From the NCBI GenBank assembly GCA_003217965.1, contig QHNB01000026.1:1-13408 (forward strand): DNA of 13,408 nt. Reading direction: 5' to 3'. Made by a program: the position numbers and the translations under genes. The notes beneath the pieces were generated by a model. It searched no databases and had not been told where the DNA came from. It saw nothing but the letters and a program-made list of their open reading frames with translations. Shown piece by piece: positions 6,847 through 13,408 of this stretch; the first letter of the stretch is position 1; each line of letters opens with the position of its first letter. This DNA is from Verrucomicrobiota bacterium. Its GTDB lineage: Bacteria; Verrucomicrobiota; Verrucomicrobiia; Chthoniobacterales; UBA10450.

Positions 6847-9457
6847 GGTCTCCGCATTGAAGCGATCCGCGTCGGACACCTCCGAATCGCTCGCCGCGAA
6901 ATTGCATCCCCGGCTGCGTCAATGGTTTCGCGCGAGCTATCCGGATTTCACTCATGCCCAATTGCTCTGCCTACCCGCAGTTCTTGATCGTGAATCCATC
7001 CTCCTGACCTCTCCGACCGGTAGTGGAAAAACCCTGGCCGGCTTCCTCGGCGTTTTCGATTCCCTTCTTCGCCAAATCGAGACTGGCCAACTGCCAATGG
7101 GCGTTCGCTGCATTTATGTCTCGCCTCTGCGCGCTCTCGCCTACGACATCGAAAAAAATTTGCGGGCACCGATCATCGGGATGGGTCTGGACAATGATAT
7201 TCGTATTCACCTCCGTACCGGTGACACGCCTGCGAGCGAGCGAGTGAAATTTCGCGACCATCCAGCGCAATTCCTCGTCACCACACCAGAAAGTCTCGCC
7301 GTTCTCCTCGCTCAGGAAAGTTACGCGAGACACCTGGCCGCGGCCGAGTTTGTGATCGTTGACGAGCTGCATTCTTTCGCGGCCAACAAGCGCGGCGCCG
7401 ATCTCAGTATCTCGCTGGAACGTCTCGAAGCGCTTCGTACCGCAACCGCACCGAAATTGTGTCGAATCGGCTTATCGGCGACGGCTGCTCCGCTGGATCT
7501 GCTCGCCCAATTCTTAGTGGGCGAGGGACGCTTTTGCCGCGTCGCCGAGGCACGGATTGAGAAGGAGCAGATCGTCGAAGTCTTTTCTCCGATTCGCCGA
7601 GATCCCTATCCCCCATCGGGTTATACCGGGGTCAGGCTTTATACCGAGTTGTCGCAGCTGATCCGATTACACCAGTCGGTCATTGTGTTTACCAACGTCC
7701 GTTCGGCAGCGGAGCAAATCGGTTTGCGACTAAAGGAATTGTTGCCGGAATTAGCTGATCAGATTGAAACCCATCACGCCTCGCTCGATCGCAGCGTGCG
7801 AGTGGAAGTAGAGGATCGTTTGAAAAATGGCGAACTGCGCGCCGTTGTTTGCTCAACCAGCCTGGAGCTCGGGATCGATATCGGCGCCGTCGATCTCGTC
7901 GTCATGGTCGCAACGCCGAAAGGCGTCTCGCGAGCAATCCAGCGTATCGGTCGCTCAGGTCATTCCCTCGATAAAAGCAGCTACGGAATTCTTGTCGCCA
8001 CGAACGTCAATGATCTCGTGGAAGCAACGGCCACGGCAAAACTGGTGCGAGAGCGCGCGCTGGATCCGATTAGGACCCTGGAGAAACCATACGATGTCAT
8101 CGCGCAACATATTGTGGGGATCGTGGCGCTGAAGGCCACGCCAGCTGAAGCCATCTATCAGTTAATGAGAAGGGCGCTGCCCTTTCACGACCTGAGCTAT
8201 GATGAGTTCGAACGCATCCTCCAATATCTCGAAGGCGGCGGCGATGCGCTCGCCCAACAATACACCGGCATCTTCGGAAAAATTTCAATTGATCACGACA
8301 GAGTCGTCTCGCTCGCGCATCCGCGTATCGCCCGCGAATTTCTCGTCAATATTGGCACCATCGTTTCCGAAGGATTCGTCGATGTGATTTTGAACCGCCG
8401 GCGCCTCGGCTCGGTCGAGGAAGCATTTATCAAGGGCATGCAGTTGGGCGATCTCTTCGTCCTCGGCGGGCGCGTCCTGCGGCTGATCGAAACCGGACTG
8501 CAGGAAGCTTACGTCGAACGGGCGGATGGACATTTGCCGACAGTCCCCCGCTGGAACGCGGCCAAAATGCCACTGACTTCCGGCCTCGCCCGCGCCGTTC
8601 GGGAATTGCGCGCCCAACTCGCCGCCAGATTGCGGACTGACTCAGATGATAGGAGCTCGCTCGATTGGCTGGTCGAAAACTATCAGATCTCGCTCGCCAA
8701 CGCGCAGGCCATCGTTGAGCAGTTTCGGGCGCAACTTGGGATCTCAGATATTCCCGATGGCGATCGGATGTTGATCGAGCTGTATCGTGAGGAGAACTTC
8801 TCCCACTACTTTTTCCACGCGCTTATCGGCCGCAGCGCAAATGACGCCCTTTCTCGCATCATCGCCTGGCGAGTCAAGAATCGCAGCGGCGGGAATGCAC
8901 TGGTCACGATCGATGACTATGGGTTTCTACTCACTCTGCGACCATTTCAGGAGCTAACACTGGAAGATTTGCGTCTCTGCTTTGAACGGGAGGCGGCAGA
9001 GGAGGACTTGCGAGCGGCCTTACGTCGATCGGAGTTGGTCAAATGGCAGTTCCGAGGCGTGGCCCAAACCGGCTTGATGGTCCCACGAAACTATCCCGGA
9101 CACGCCCGGAAAAAAAAGCAACTCAATTGGAGCTCGGAAGTGATCTTCCGGGTTCTCGAGCAACACGAACCGCACCATCCGTTACTCGAGGAAGCTTATC
9201 GACAAGCGATGCATATTTTTCTCGATGCCGAAGAGGCGACTGCTTTTCTCGATCGCGTCCAGCATTACGATTGGACGCTCCAGGAGCTGCCAGCCGTTTC
9301 GCCTTTTTCTTTCCCCATTTACGCGAGCAAGATCAAAGAGAGCATGATGCTGGAAGATCCGGCCATGGCGGTGGAGCGTATTTATCACGAAATGTACGCG
9401 CGGGTGGAACAGATCGCTGCCGCCGAAACGAAAGTCACGACGCAGTCTTCCCGGTGA
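6842..9457 (+). CDS. lhr: Lhr-type DEAD/DEAH-box superfamily 2 helicase (core form)
   Basis: An ATP-dependent 3'-5' superfamily 2 helicase related to Lhr, which unwinds DNA and RNA:DNA hybrids in nucleic-acid repair. Motifs in the 871-residue product: Q-like FTHAQ near 36-40, Walker A TSPTGSGKT 56-64, Ia SPLRALA 94-100, Ib TTPESL 147-152, DELH box 174-177, III LSATA 211-215, IV IVFTNVRS 281-288, V STSLELGIDIG 338-348, VI QRIGRSGH 367-374. The remainder, about 500 residues, is the winged-helix and DEAD-associated Lhr-core region. The length fits the short Lhr-core class, not the roughly 1500-residue E. coli protein. ATG 6842 is preferred; a TTG at 6833 in the same frame adds three residues. 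The stop overlaps the following methyltransferase start (GTGA). Confidence 0.9.
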   Translation: MTVSALKRSASDTSESLAAKLHPRLRQWFRASYPDFTHAQLLCLPAVLDRESILLTSPTGSGKTLAGFLGVFDSLLRQIETGQLPMGVRCIYVSPLRALAYDIEKNLRAPIIGMGLDNDIRIHLRTGDTPASERVKFRDHPAQFLVTTPESLAVLLAQESYARHLAAAEFVIVDELHSFAANKRGADLSISLERLEALRTATAPKLCRIGLSATAAPLDLLAQFLVGEGRFCRVAEARIEKEQIVEVFSPIRRDPYPPSGYTGVRLYTELSQLIRLHQSVIVFTNVRSAAEQIGLRLKELLPELADQIETHHASLDRSVRVEVEDRLKNGELRAVVCSTSLELGIDIGAVDLVVMVATPKGVSRAIQRIGRSGHSLDKSSYGILVATNVNDLVEATATAKLVRERALDPIRTLEKPYDVIAQHIVGIVALKATPAEAIYQLMRRALPFHDLSYDEFERILQYLEGGGDALAQQYTGIFGKISIDHDRVVSLAHPRIAREFLVNIGTIVSEGFVDVILNRRRLGSVEEAFIKGMQLGDLFVLGGRVLRLIETGLQEAYVERADGHLPTVPRWNAAKMPLTSGLARAVRELRAQLAARLRTDSDDRSSLDWLVENYQISLANAQAIVEQFRAQLGISDIPDGDRMLIELYREENFSHYFFHALIGRSANDALSRIIAWRVKNRSGGNALVTIDDYGFLLTLRPFQELTLEDLRLCFEREAAEEDLRAALRRSELVKWQFRGVAQTGLMVPRNYPGHARKKKQLNWSSEVIFRVLEQHEPHHPLLEEAYRQAMHIFLDAEEATAFLDRVQHYDWTLQELPAVSPFSFPIYASKIKESMMLEDPAMAVERIYHEMYARVEQIAAAETKVTTQSSR

Positions 9458-10120
9458 TTTTCAAGGATCATTTCTCGAGCCATGCCACCGATTACGCCAG
9501 ATTCCGGCCGCGCTACCCCAAGGAACTGTTCTCTTATTTGGCCTCAATCAGCCCCAGCCGTGCGCGGGCTTGGGATTGCGCCACCGGAAATGGCCAAGCC
9601 GCGATCGGTCTCGCCGGGCAGTTTGACGGTGTAATCGCGACCGATGCCAGCGCGAAACAAATCGAGAACGCGCCCGCTGATCAACGGGTGCAGTATCGTT
9701 CCGCCGCCGCGGAAGAAAGCGGGCTCGAATCCGATTCGATCGATCTAATCACCGTCGCACAAGCGCTGCACTGGTTCGACCTGTCAAGATTTTGGACCGA
9801 AGCGAAACGGGTGTTGAAACCGCAAGGCGTGAGTCGGACCGTTCTGGCCACCAGAACGGGCGATCGTCGAAGCCGGCTATCGCACGATCGATTTTCCATT
9901 CCAGGAAATTGATCCACCTCTTTTCCTAATGGAAACGGGGTGGACACTCGATCAGTTACTCGGATACCTCCGCACCTGGTCAGCGACGCAGAAATTCATT
10001 GCCGCCAATAACTTTGATCCGGTTCATCAGCTTGAAAACGAACTTGCTCAGATCTGGCAGCCTCGCGATACGCCTCAAACGATCGTTTGGCCACTTAGTT
10101 TGCGTGTCGGTCGCGTCTAA
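9454..10120 (+). pseudogene. SAM-dependent methyltransferase, broken by a frameshifting internal deletion
   Basis: The first part (GTG 9454, overlapping the helicase stop) encodes a class I methyltransferase N-terminus: YARFRPRYPKELF, SAM-binding WDCATGNGQAA at residues 40-50, acidic Asp64, and AQALHWFDL at 102-110, up to VLKPQGV (about 9832). In that frame the sequence then degenerates and stops at 9912. The next frame (from about 9833) continues the same family: VGPFWPPERAIVEAGYRTIDFPF, then GWTLDQLLGYLRTWSAT and a WPLSLRVGRV end, stopping at 10118-10120. The two parts give about 221 codons against roughly 245-260 for relatives as I recall them. A segment of about 25 codons after the SAM domain appears lost, with a deletion of length 2 mod 3. 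It is probably inactive, unless the break is a sequencing or assembly error. The substrate is unknown. Confidence 0.78.
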
Positions 10121-10121
10121 C

Positions 10122-10529
10122 TCAATCGAAGTGCTGGCTCAATCGGCCAAGCGCGAGAGCGCCTAGGCAAAGACCGAGGTCGCGCAATGCCACATCGAAA
10201 TACCCGGGGATAGCCAAAAGATTGCAAATGATCAAAACCAGCCAAGCTGCGACGACGTAAGCGAAGATGCGCGGCTTAAGAGCTACCCCAATCCCGGCGA
10301 TGATTTCGATCACGCCGACGACGAGCATCAATTGATGGCCGTGGCCGCCTACCAGATTGTTCATCACAGGCGGAAGATATTGATCCCAATTGACGAGGAG
10401 ATGCAGGAATTTGTCCGCGCCCGCGATGATGGGCGCGACAGTAAAACCAAAACGCAAGATGGCAAAAGCTTGCCGGTCGAAGCGATTGGCCGGTAGACCA
10501 TTCGCTCTAGTAGAGGTGACGTCCGTCAT
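10122..10529 (-). CDS. DoxX-like four-helix membrane protein
   Basis: A 135-residue inner-membrane protein with hydrophobic segments near 21-37, 64-84, 88-108 and 112-130, the arrangement of the DoxX/DoxD-like family. The N-terminal part FAILRFGFTVAPIIAGADKF, a conserved-looking NWDQYLPP loop (47-54), and GVIEIIAGIGV in helix two support the family. These small proteins are often linked to redox or sulfur chemistry but have no single agreed function. ATG 10527-10529 is the start. The gene ends one base from the methyltransferase stop on the opposite strand. It is divergent from a SufR-like regulator, with a palindrome in the gap overlapping a TTGACT -35-like element for this gene. Regulation by that neighbour is inferred. 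Confidence 0.72.
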   Translation of the reverse strand: MTDVTSTRANGLPANRFDRQAFAILRFGFTVAPIIAGADKFLHLLVNWDQYLPPVMNNLVGGHGHQLMLVVGVIEIIAGIGVALKPRIFAYVVAAWLVLIICNLLAIPGYFDVALRDLGLCLGALALGRLSQHFD

Positions 10530-10586
10530 AAGTGTTCGTTAGTGGTTGAATGGAAAGATGCCCAAATTCGTTGGCTCCGACTAAAT

Positions 10587-10605
10587 AGTCAAATATTTTT
10601 TGACT
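10587..10605. promoter_or_regulatory. Candidate operator between the DoxX and SufR-like genes
   Basis: A perfect inverted repeat, AGTCAAA then 5 bases (TATTT) then TTTGACT, lies in the divergent gap. Each arm contains TTGACT reading outward on one strand, so the palindrome coincides with a -35-like element for each gene. After 17-base spacers weak -10-like sequences follow: CAATCT at 10623-10628 on plus, and GAATTT on minus. A dimeric winged-helix repressor bound here could control both genes. The sequence pattern is seen directly; the binding protein is inferred from the neighbour. Confidence 0.55.
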
Positions 10606-10647
10606 TATTTGGCAGGCCCCGCCAATCTGGCTATCTTTTTCGTTGCC

Positions 10648-11301
10648 TTGAAACCACCGCGTCCCACTGAAGACCGAGCAAAAGCTCCCCACGCTACCGG
10701 CAGCCGTGCTGAACTGATAGAGCTTCTCGGCCGGGGTGTCGCCACTGTGGCCGATCTAGCCAAACAGCTACGACTGACCCGAAACGCCGTCCGTTTTCAT
10801 CTCGACTCCTTGCAGCGGGCCGGGCTTGTGCGCGCCACCGGAACTCGTCCGGGCAAACGACGAGCTCACGCAACCTACGAGCTGACTAAACAAGCCGATC
10901 AGCGCTTTCCCAATGCCTACAAACACTCTCTTCGAGAAATACTGGCTGAGCTGAAGCATCGATATAGGTCCAATACTGTTATCGCGATCTTGGGCAGCGC
11001 GGGCAATCGCTTGGCAAAAGGTTCATCGGGCGGTCGCAAGGACATGTCAGTGCGAAACCGCGCCGGCCAAGCGAAAAAACTGCTCGAGGCACTCGGCGGG
11101 TCAATCGCGATCGAATCGCACGGCGGGGTGTCCTTACTCCGGGCCGATGGCTGTCCATTAGCCGCAGTCGTGGCGGCTCACCCGGAAGTTTGCAACATGG
11201 TCGAAACCTTCTTGGCTCGATCCACCGGCGCGTCAGTCAGGCAGCAATGCCACCATGGTCCCAATCCCCGATGCCAGTTTCAAATCAAGAGCTCGACTTA
11301 G
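10648..11301 (+). CDS. SufR-like winged-helix regulator with C-terminal cysteine cluster
   Basis: A DNA-binding regulator of about 217 residues. The N-terminal winged helix includes SRAELIELLGRGVATVADLAKQL, then LRLTRNAVRFHLDSLQRAGLVR (recognition helix NAVRFHLDSL) and a wing ending in YELT. The C-terminal half ends with four cysteines: CPLAAVVAAHPEVC (CX12C), then X18-C, X7-C. The CX12C and the final Cys, 26 residues after the second, closely match the spacing of SufR, a [4Fe-4S] repressor of suf genes. A cluster-sensing repressor is therefore a reasonable inference. There is no ATG; TTG codons at 10600, 10609 and 10648 are possible starts. I prefer 10648 because the first lies inside the palindrome and the resulting length fits SufR. 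No suf genes are present; the target may be the divergent DoxX gene. Confidence 0.72.
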   Translation: MKPPRPTEDRAKAPHATGSRAELIELLGRGVATVADLAKQLRLTRNAVRFHLDSLQRAGLVRATGTRPGKRRAHATYELTKQADQRFPNAYKHSLREILAELKHRYRSNTVIAILGSAGNRLAKGSSGGRKDMSVRNRAGQAKKLLEALGGSIAIESHGGVSLLRADGCPLAAVVAAHPEVCNMVETFLARSTGASVRQQCHHGPNPRCQFQIKSST

Positions 11302-11325
11302 AGCTGAGTCAGCTCCAGGTTTTTG
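11301..11325 (+). terminator. Weak possible terminator after the SufR-like gene
   Basis: GAGCTGA-G-TCAGCTC (11301-11315) begins on the last base of the stop codon and is followed by CAGG and TTTTT. As a hairpin it would have a stem of about 5 bp with a 5-base loop. The stem is short and four bases separate it from the T run, so confidence is low. Confidence 0.3.
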
Positions 11326-11344
11326 GGAGTAACGGCGTGAACAA

Positions 11345-11370
11345 AGGGGCGAGTCTTGCGACTCGCCCCT
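11345..11370 (-). terminator. Strong hairpin between convergent genes, likely pilC terminator
   Basis: A perfect 11-bp stem (AGGGGCGAGTC with GACTCGCCCCT) with a TTGC loop lies 25 bases past the pilC stop. On the minus strand it is followed by TTGTT, giving a moderate U-tract; on the plus strand the following CCCCTGTC is poor. It may serve both convergent transcripts. The stem is very stable. Confidence 0.6.
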
Positions 11371-11394
11371 CCCCTGTCTATGAGCAGCTTCTCC

Positions 11395-12618
11395 TTAGCT
11401 TTTGCTCGTTGACACAACCTCGTTCAACTTAAAGATCGGCAGGAACATCGCGATCACGATGCCGCCGACAATCACTCCGAGGAAAACAATCAGCATCGGC
11501 TCGATTAGGGACGTGAGCGCGTCAAGCATGGCTTCGATCTCTTCGTCCCAGAAATCCGCCATCTTCACCAGCATGGTGTCGATTTTGCCGGTCGCTTCGC
11601 CGGCTGCCACCATGCGAACGAGCATCGGCGGAAAAATCGGTTTACGTGAAAGCGAAGCGGAAAGATTATCGCCCTTTTCGACATCTTCCGCGACGCCCTT
11701 AATGCTGGTCTCGACTACGTGATTGCCAGACGATCCGCCCACGATATCGAGCACCTCAAGGATCGGCACGCCGCTACGTATTAACTGCGCAAAAGTCCGG
11801 GCAAAACGCGACATGCAGATTTTGTGAATGAGCGGGCCGAACACCGGCAATTTCAGTTTCCATTTGTCCCAAATTTGCTTCCCGCGTTTCGAACGCAAAA
11901 AGGCCCGGACGCCAAAGATCACGCCAGCGAGTCCGCCAAAGAGGAGGTACCATTCACCGCGAACAAAGTTACTCAGGTCGATAAGGAACTGCGTGGGAGC
12001 AGGAAGTTTGGCACCAAAGTCGGCGAAGATTTCACCGAATACCGGAACCACCCGCACGATCAAAAATGTGGTGATGGCAAAGGCAATAATGACTACGATG
12101 ACCGGATAAGTCATCGCCGACTTCACTTTCTTGCGCAGGCGCGCACTGGCCTCGAGAAATCCGGCAAGGCGATCGAGAATCTCAGCCAGCAAGCCGCCCG
12201 TCTCACCCGCTTTCACCATGCTGACAAACAGCCGGTTGAAGACGCGAGGATGTTTGGCAATCGCTTCGTTAAAACTTTCGCCGCCTTGCACGCGCGTTGT
12301 GACATCACTAACGACATGTCGCAACGCTCGCTGCCGTTTCGGATCGGCTTGTTCGTAAAGCGTCGTCAACGCTTGAACCAGCGAAATACCAGCTTCGATC
12401 ATGGTGGCAAGCTGCCGCGTGCAAAGGACCAGATCGGTCTCTTTTACGGTCCAGGTTTTCTTTCGCGACCGGCTGGCGATGGCTTTGCGCTGGAGCGACA
12501 ACACCATCAAGCCGCGACTCATCAGAGCGGTCACGGCGTTTTCTTCGTTGAGAGCTTCTTGCACGCCGGAAACGATTCGGCCGGTGGTATCACGTGCCTG
12601 ATAGGAGAAGGTAATCAT
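11395..12618 (-). CDS. pilC: Type II secretion / type IV pilus inner-membrane protein PilC/GspF
   Basis: Polytopic inner-membrane platform protein of a type IV pilus or type II secretion machine, 407 residues, the usual family length. Two repeated T2SSF domains are clear: residues about 64-187 (LCTRQLATMIEAGISLVQAL ... MVKAGETGGLL) and about 267-389 (SRFARTFAQLIRSGVPILEVL ... MVAAGEATGKI). Membrane segments are near 172-194, 222-240 and 373-396. The N-terminus MITFSYQARDTTGRIVSG is the standard start, so ATG 12616-12618 is sound, though no Shine-Dalgarno sequence is evident. No other pilus or secretion gene is visible in the window; partners may lie elsewhere. Long opposite-strand open frames across this gene are shadows. 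Confidence 0.95.
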   Translation of the reverse strand: MITFSYQARDTTGRIVSGVQEALNEENAVTALMSRGLMVLSLQRKAIASRSRKKTWTVKETDLVLCTRQLATMIEAGISLVQALTTLYEQADPKRQRALRHVVSDVTTRVQGGESFNEAIAKHPRVFNRLFVSMVKAGETGGLLAEILDRLAGFLEASARLRKKVKSAMTYPVIVVIIAFAITTFLIVRVVPVFGEIFADFGAKLPAPTQFLIDLSNFVRGEWYLLFGGLAGVIFGVRAFLRSKRGKQIWDKWKLKLPVFGPLIHKICMSRFARTFAQLIRSGVPILEVLDIVGGSSGNHVVETSIKGVAEDVEKGDNLSASLSRKPIFPPMLVRMVAAGEATGKIDTMLVKMADFWDEEIEAMLDALTSLIEPMLIVFLGVIVGGIVIAMFLPIFKLNEVVSTSKS

Positions 12619-12685
12619 GCCAGGAGAATTATGAAAATAATAGCAGCTATGATGCCAGTAGCCGCAGCCTGATCACCGCCCGCAA

Positions 12686-13297
12686 ATGCCGCCCCGCGCC
12701 ACTGAGCTCCATCACATTTCTTCTTCCCTCTTGATCTGGCACGCCTTCGATCGAGCAGCGAAAACGGAACTGTTCTCCACCGCCATTATCACTCACGCCG
12801 GCACAATCGTCATCGATCCAATCGCGTTGACTGATCTCGCCGAACAAGAGCTAAACAAGCGCGGTCCAATCTAATCAATCATTCTGACCAATGCGAATCA
12901 CCTCCGTGCCGCGATCTCTTTTCACGAACGGCACGCCGCACCGATTTTTGCCGCGACTGAATTGAGCAAAGAAGTGCCGGATGCGCAGGCGGTAAACAAT
13001 GCGACAGCCATTCATAGCCTGCGTATAATCGGACTTGATGGGGCCGCTCGTGGTGAGCTCGCCGTTCATGATCCGCGCGATGGCGGCAGCGTCATCATCG
13101 GTGACGCACTGATCAATTTCGATCCTTACGGCTTCACGGTGTTGCCGAGAAAGTACTGCCTGAATCAAAAGGTCATGATTCGTTCCCTGCACCGCCTTCT
13201 TGATCTGGAGTTCCAACGCCTCCTCTTTGCCCACGGAACCCCCATCACAGAACGCGCACCTGAAAGGCTGCAATCCTTGCTCGCCAAACGGAAATGA
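12686..13297 (+). pseudogene. Metallo-beta-lactamase-fold protein with an in-frame TAA
   Basis: One continuous frame from ATG 12686 to TGA 13295-13297 is interrupted only by TAA at 12872-12874 (codon 63). Before it: WHAFDRAAKTELFSTAIITHAGTIVIDPIALTDL. After it, with no missing residue: SIILTNANHLRAA, then IIGLDGAARGELAVHD, GGSVIIGDALINF (Asp140) and LLFAHGTPI (His183), a full metallo-beta-lactamase-like fold of 203 codons. A single-base change in a sense codon such as GAA or CAA would explain it. The canonical HxHxDH metal motif is replaced by NxNH (69-72), so even the intact relative would be a non-standard hydrolase. The stop overlaps the next gene's ATG (ATGA). Nonsense mutation is likeliest; sequencing error or readthrough cannot be excluded. 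Confidence 0.72.
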
Positions 13298-13408
13298 CGA
13301 GCTCACAACTCGAACCGATTCCGCCCGATATTCCAGTGAATAATTATGGAAATGTGATCACGCGATTTTTGCGTCTGATCCGCTTCTCCCATACCATCTT
13401 TGCCCTGC
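13294..13408 (+). CDS. UbiA-type prenyltransferase, N-terminal part (cut by window end)
   Basis: The first 38 residues of a protein starting at ATG 13294, whose start overlaps the upstream stop (ATGA). After a polar N-terminus rich in proline, VITRFLRLIRFSHTIFAL matches the first conserved segment of UbiA-family membrane prenyltransferases, usually followed by PFAL. These enzymes attach a polyprenyl chain to an aromatic acceptor, such as 4-hydroxybenzoate in quinone synthesis. The catalytic aspartate motifs lie beyond the window, so the acceptor cannot be decided. Confidence 0.72.
   Translation, partial: MTSSQLEPIPPDIPVNNYGNVITRFLRLIRFSHTIFAL

Noticed and set aside
9043..9453. Upstream part of the open frame that continues into the methyltransferase
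   Set aside because: It lies wholly inside the helicase gene in another frame and has no family resemblance; the methyltransferase begins at GTG 9454.
11824..12672. Long plus-strand frame (282 codons) opposite pilC
   Set aside because: It is antisense to a well-supported PilC and low-complexity in character, so it is a codon-bias shadow.
12872..12874. Stop-codon readthrough or genetic-code change at TAA
   Set aside because: Other genes in the window end at TAA (permease, rarA, methyltransferase), so TAA works as a stop. Selenocysteine uses TGA and pyrrolysine TAG. A point mutation or error is simpler.
1..13408. CRISPR array, tRNA genes, transposase or prophage genes
   Set aside because: I saw no regularly spaced direct repeats, no cloverleaf other than the tRNA-like part of tmRNA, and no recombinase or phage-like product on either strand.

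Overview
The window is a dense, moderately GC-rich bacterial chromosome segment with 13 protein genes (two of them broken, two cut by the window edges) and one tmRNA gene. Several neighbours overlap by 1-4 bases, and two convergent pairs end almost on top of each other. The mix of genes (DUF1460 amidase-like protein, short Lhr helicase, PilC, a degenerate metallo-beta-lactamase-fold protein coupled to a UbiA-type prenyltransferase, and a HPERSEGS-type interspersed repeat) suggests a soil or sediment Verrucomicrobium or a related PVC-group bacterium. This taxonomic reading is inference; no rRNA or other marker gene is present.

Layout. 1-235: C-terminal end of an unrecognised protein. 321-792, minus strand: a complete tmRNA (ssrA) unit with sigma70-like promoter, mature RNA, proteolysis tag and an intrinsic terminator. 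845-4611, plus strand: a sulfotransferase, then a tightly overlapping SsuABC/TauABC/NrtABC-type importer (binding protein, ATPase, permease), then an HPr phosphocarrier whose start overlaps the permease stop. 4608-5495, minus strand: a secreted DUF1460 cysteine amidase-like protein, whose stop shares one CTAG with the HPr stop. 5593-9457, plus strand: RarA/MgsA AAA+ ATPase and an Lhr-type helicase, separated by an interspersed repeat that seems to have replaced the RarA C-terminus. 9454-10120: a SAM-dependent methyltransferase broken by an internal frameshifting deletion. 10122-11301: a divergent pair, a DoxX-like membrane protein and a SufR-like regulator with a cysteine cluster, with a palindromic operator candidate between them. 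11395-12618, minus strand: PilC/GspF inner-membrane protein. 12686-13297: a metallo-beta-lactamase-fold gene with an in-frame TAA, overlapping by ATGA the start of a UbiA-type prenyltransferase that runs off the window.

Functional themes: uptake of organosulfur or similar oxyanions next to a sulfotransferase and a PTS-type phosphocarrier; ribosome rescue; replication and repair helicases; and a probable Fe-S or redox-sensing regulator controlling a DoxX protein. I found no complete new defence or mobile system, CRISPR array, transposase or tRNA. The most interesting points are the HPr gene in an ABC-importer operon, the SufR-like/DoxX pair with its operator, the repeat at the rarA/lhr junction, and two genes that look recently inactivated.
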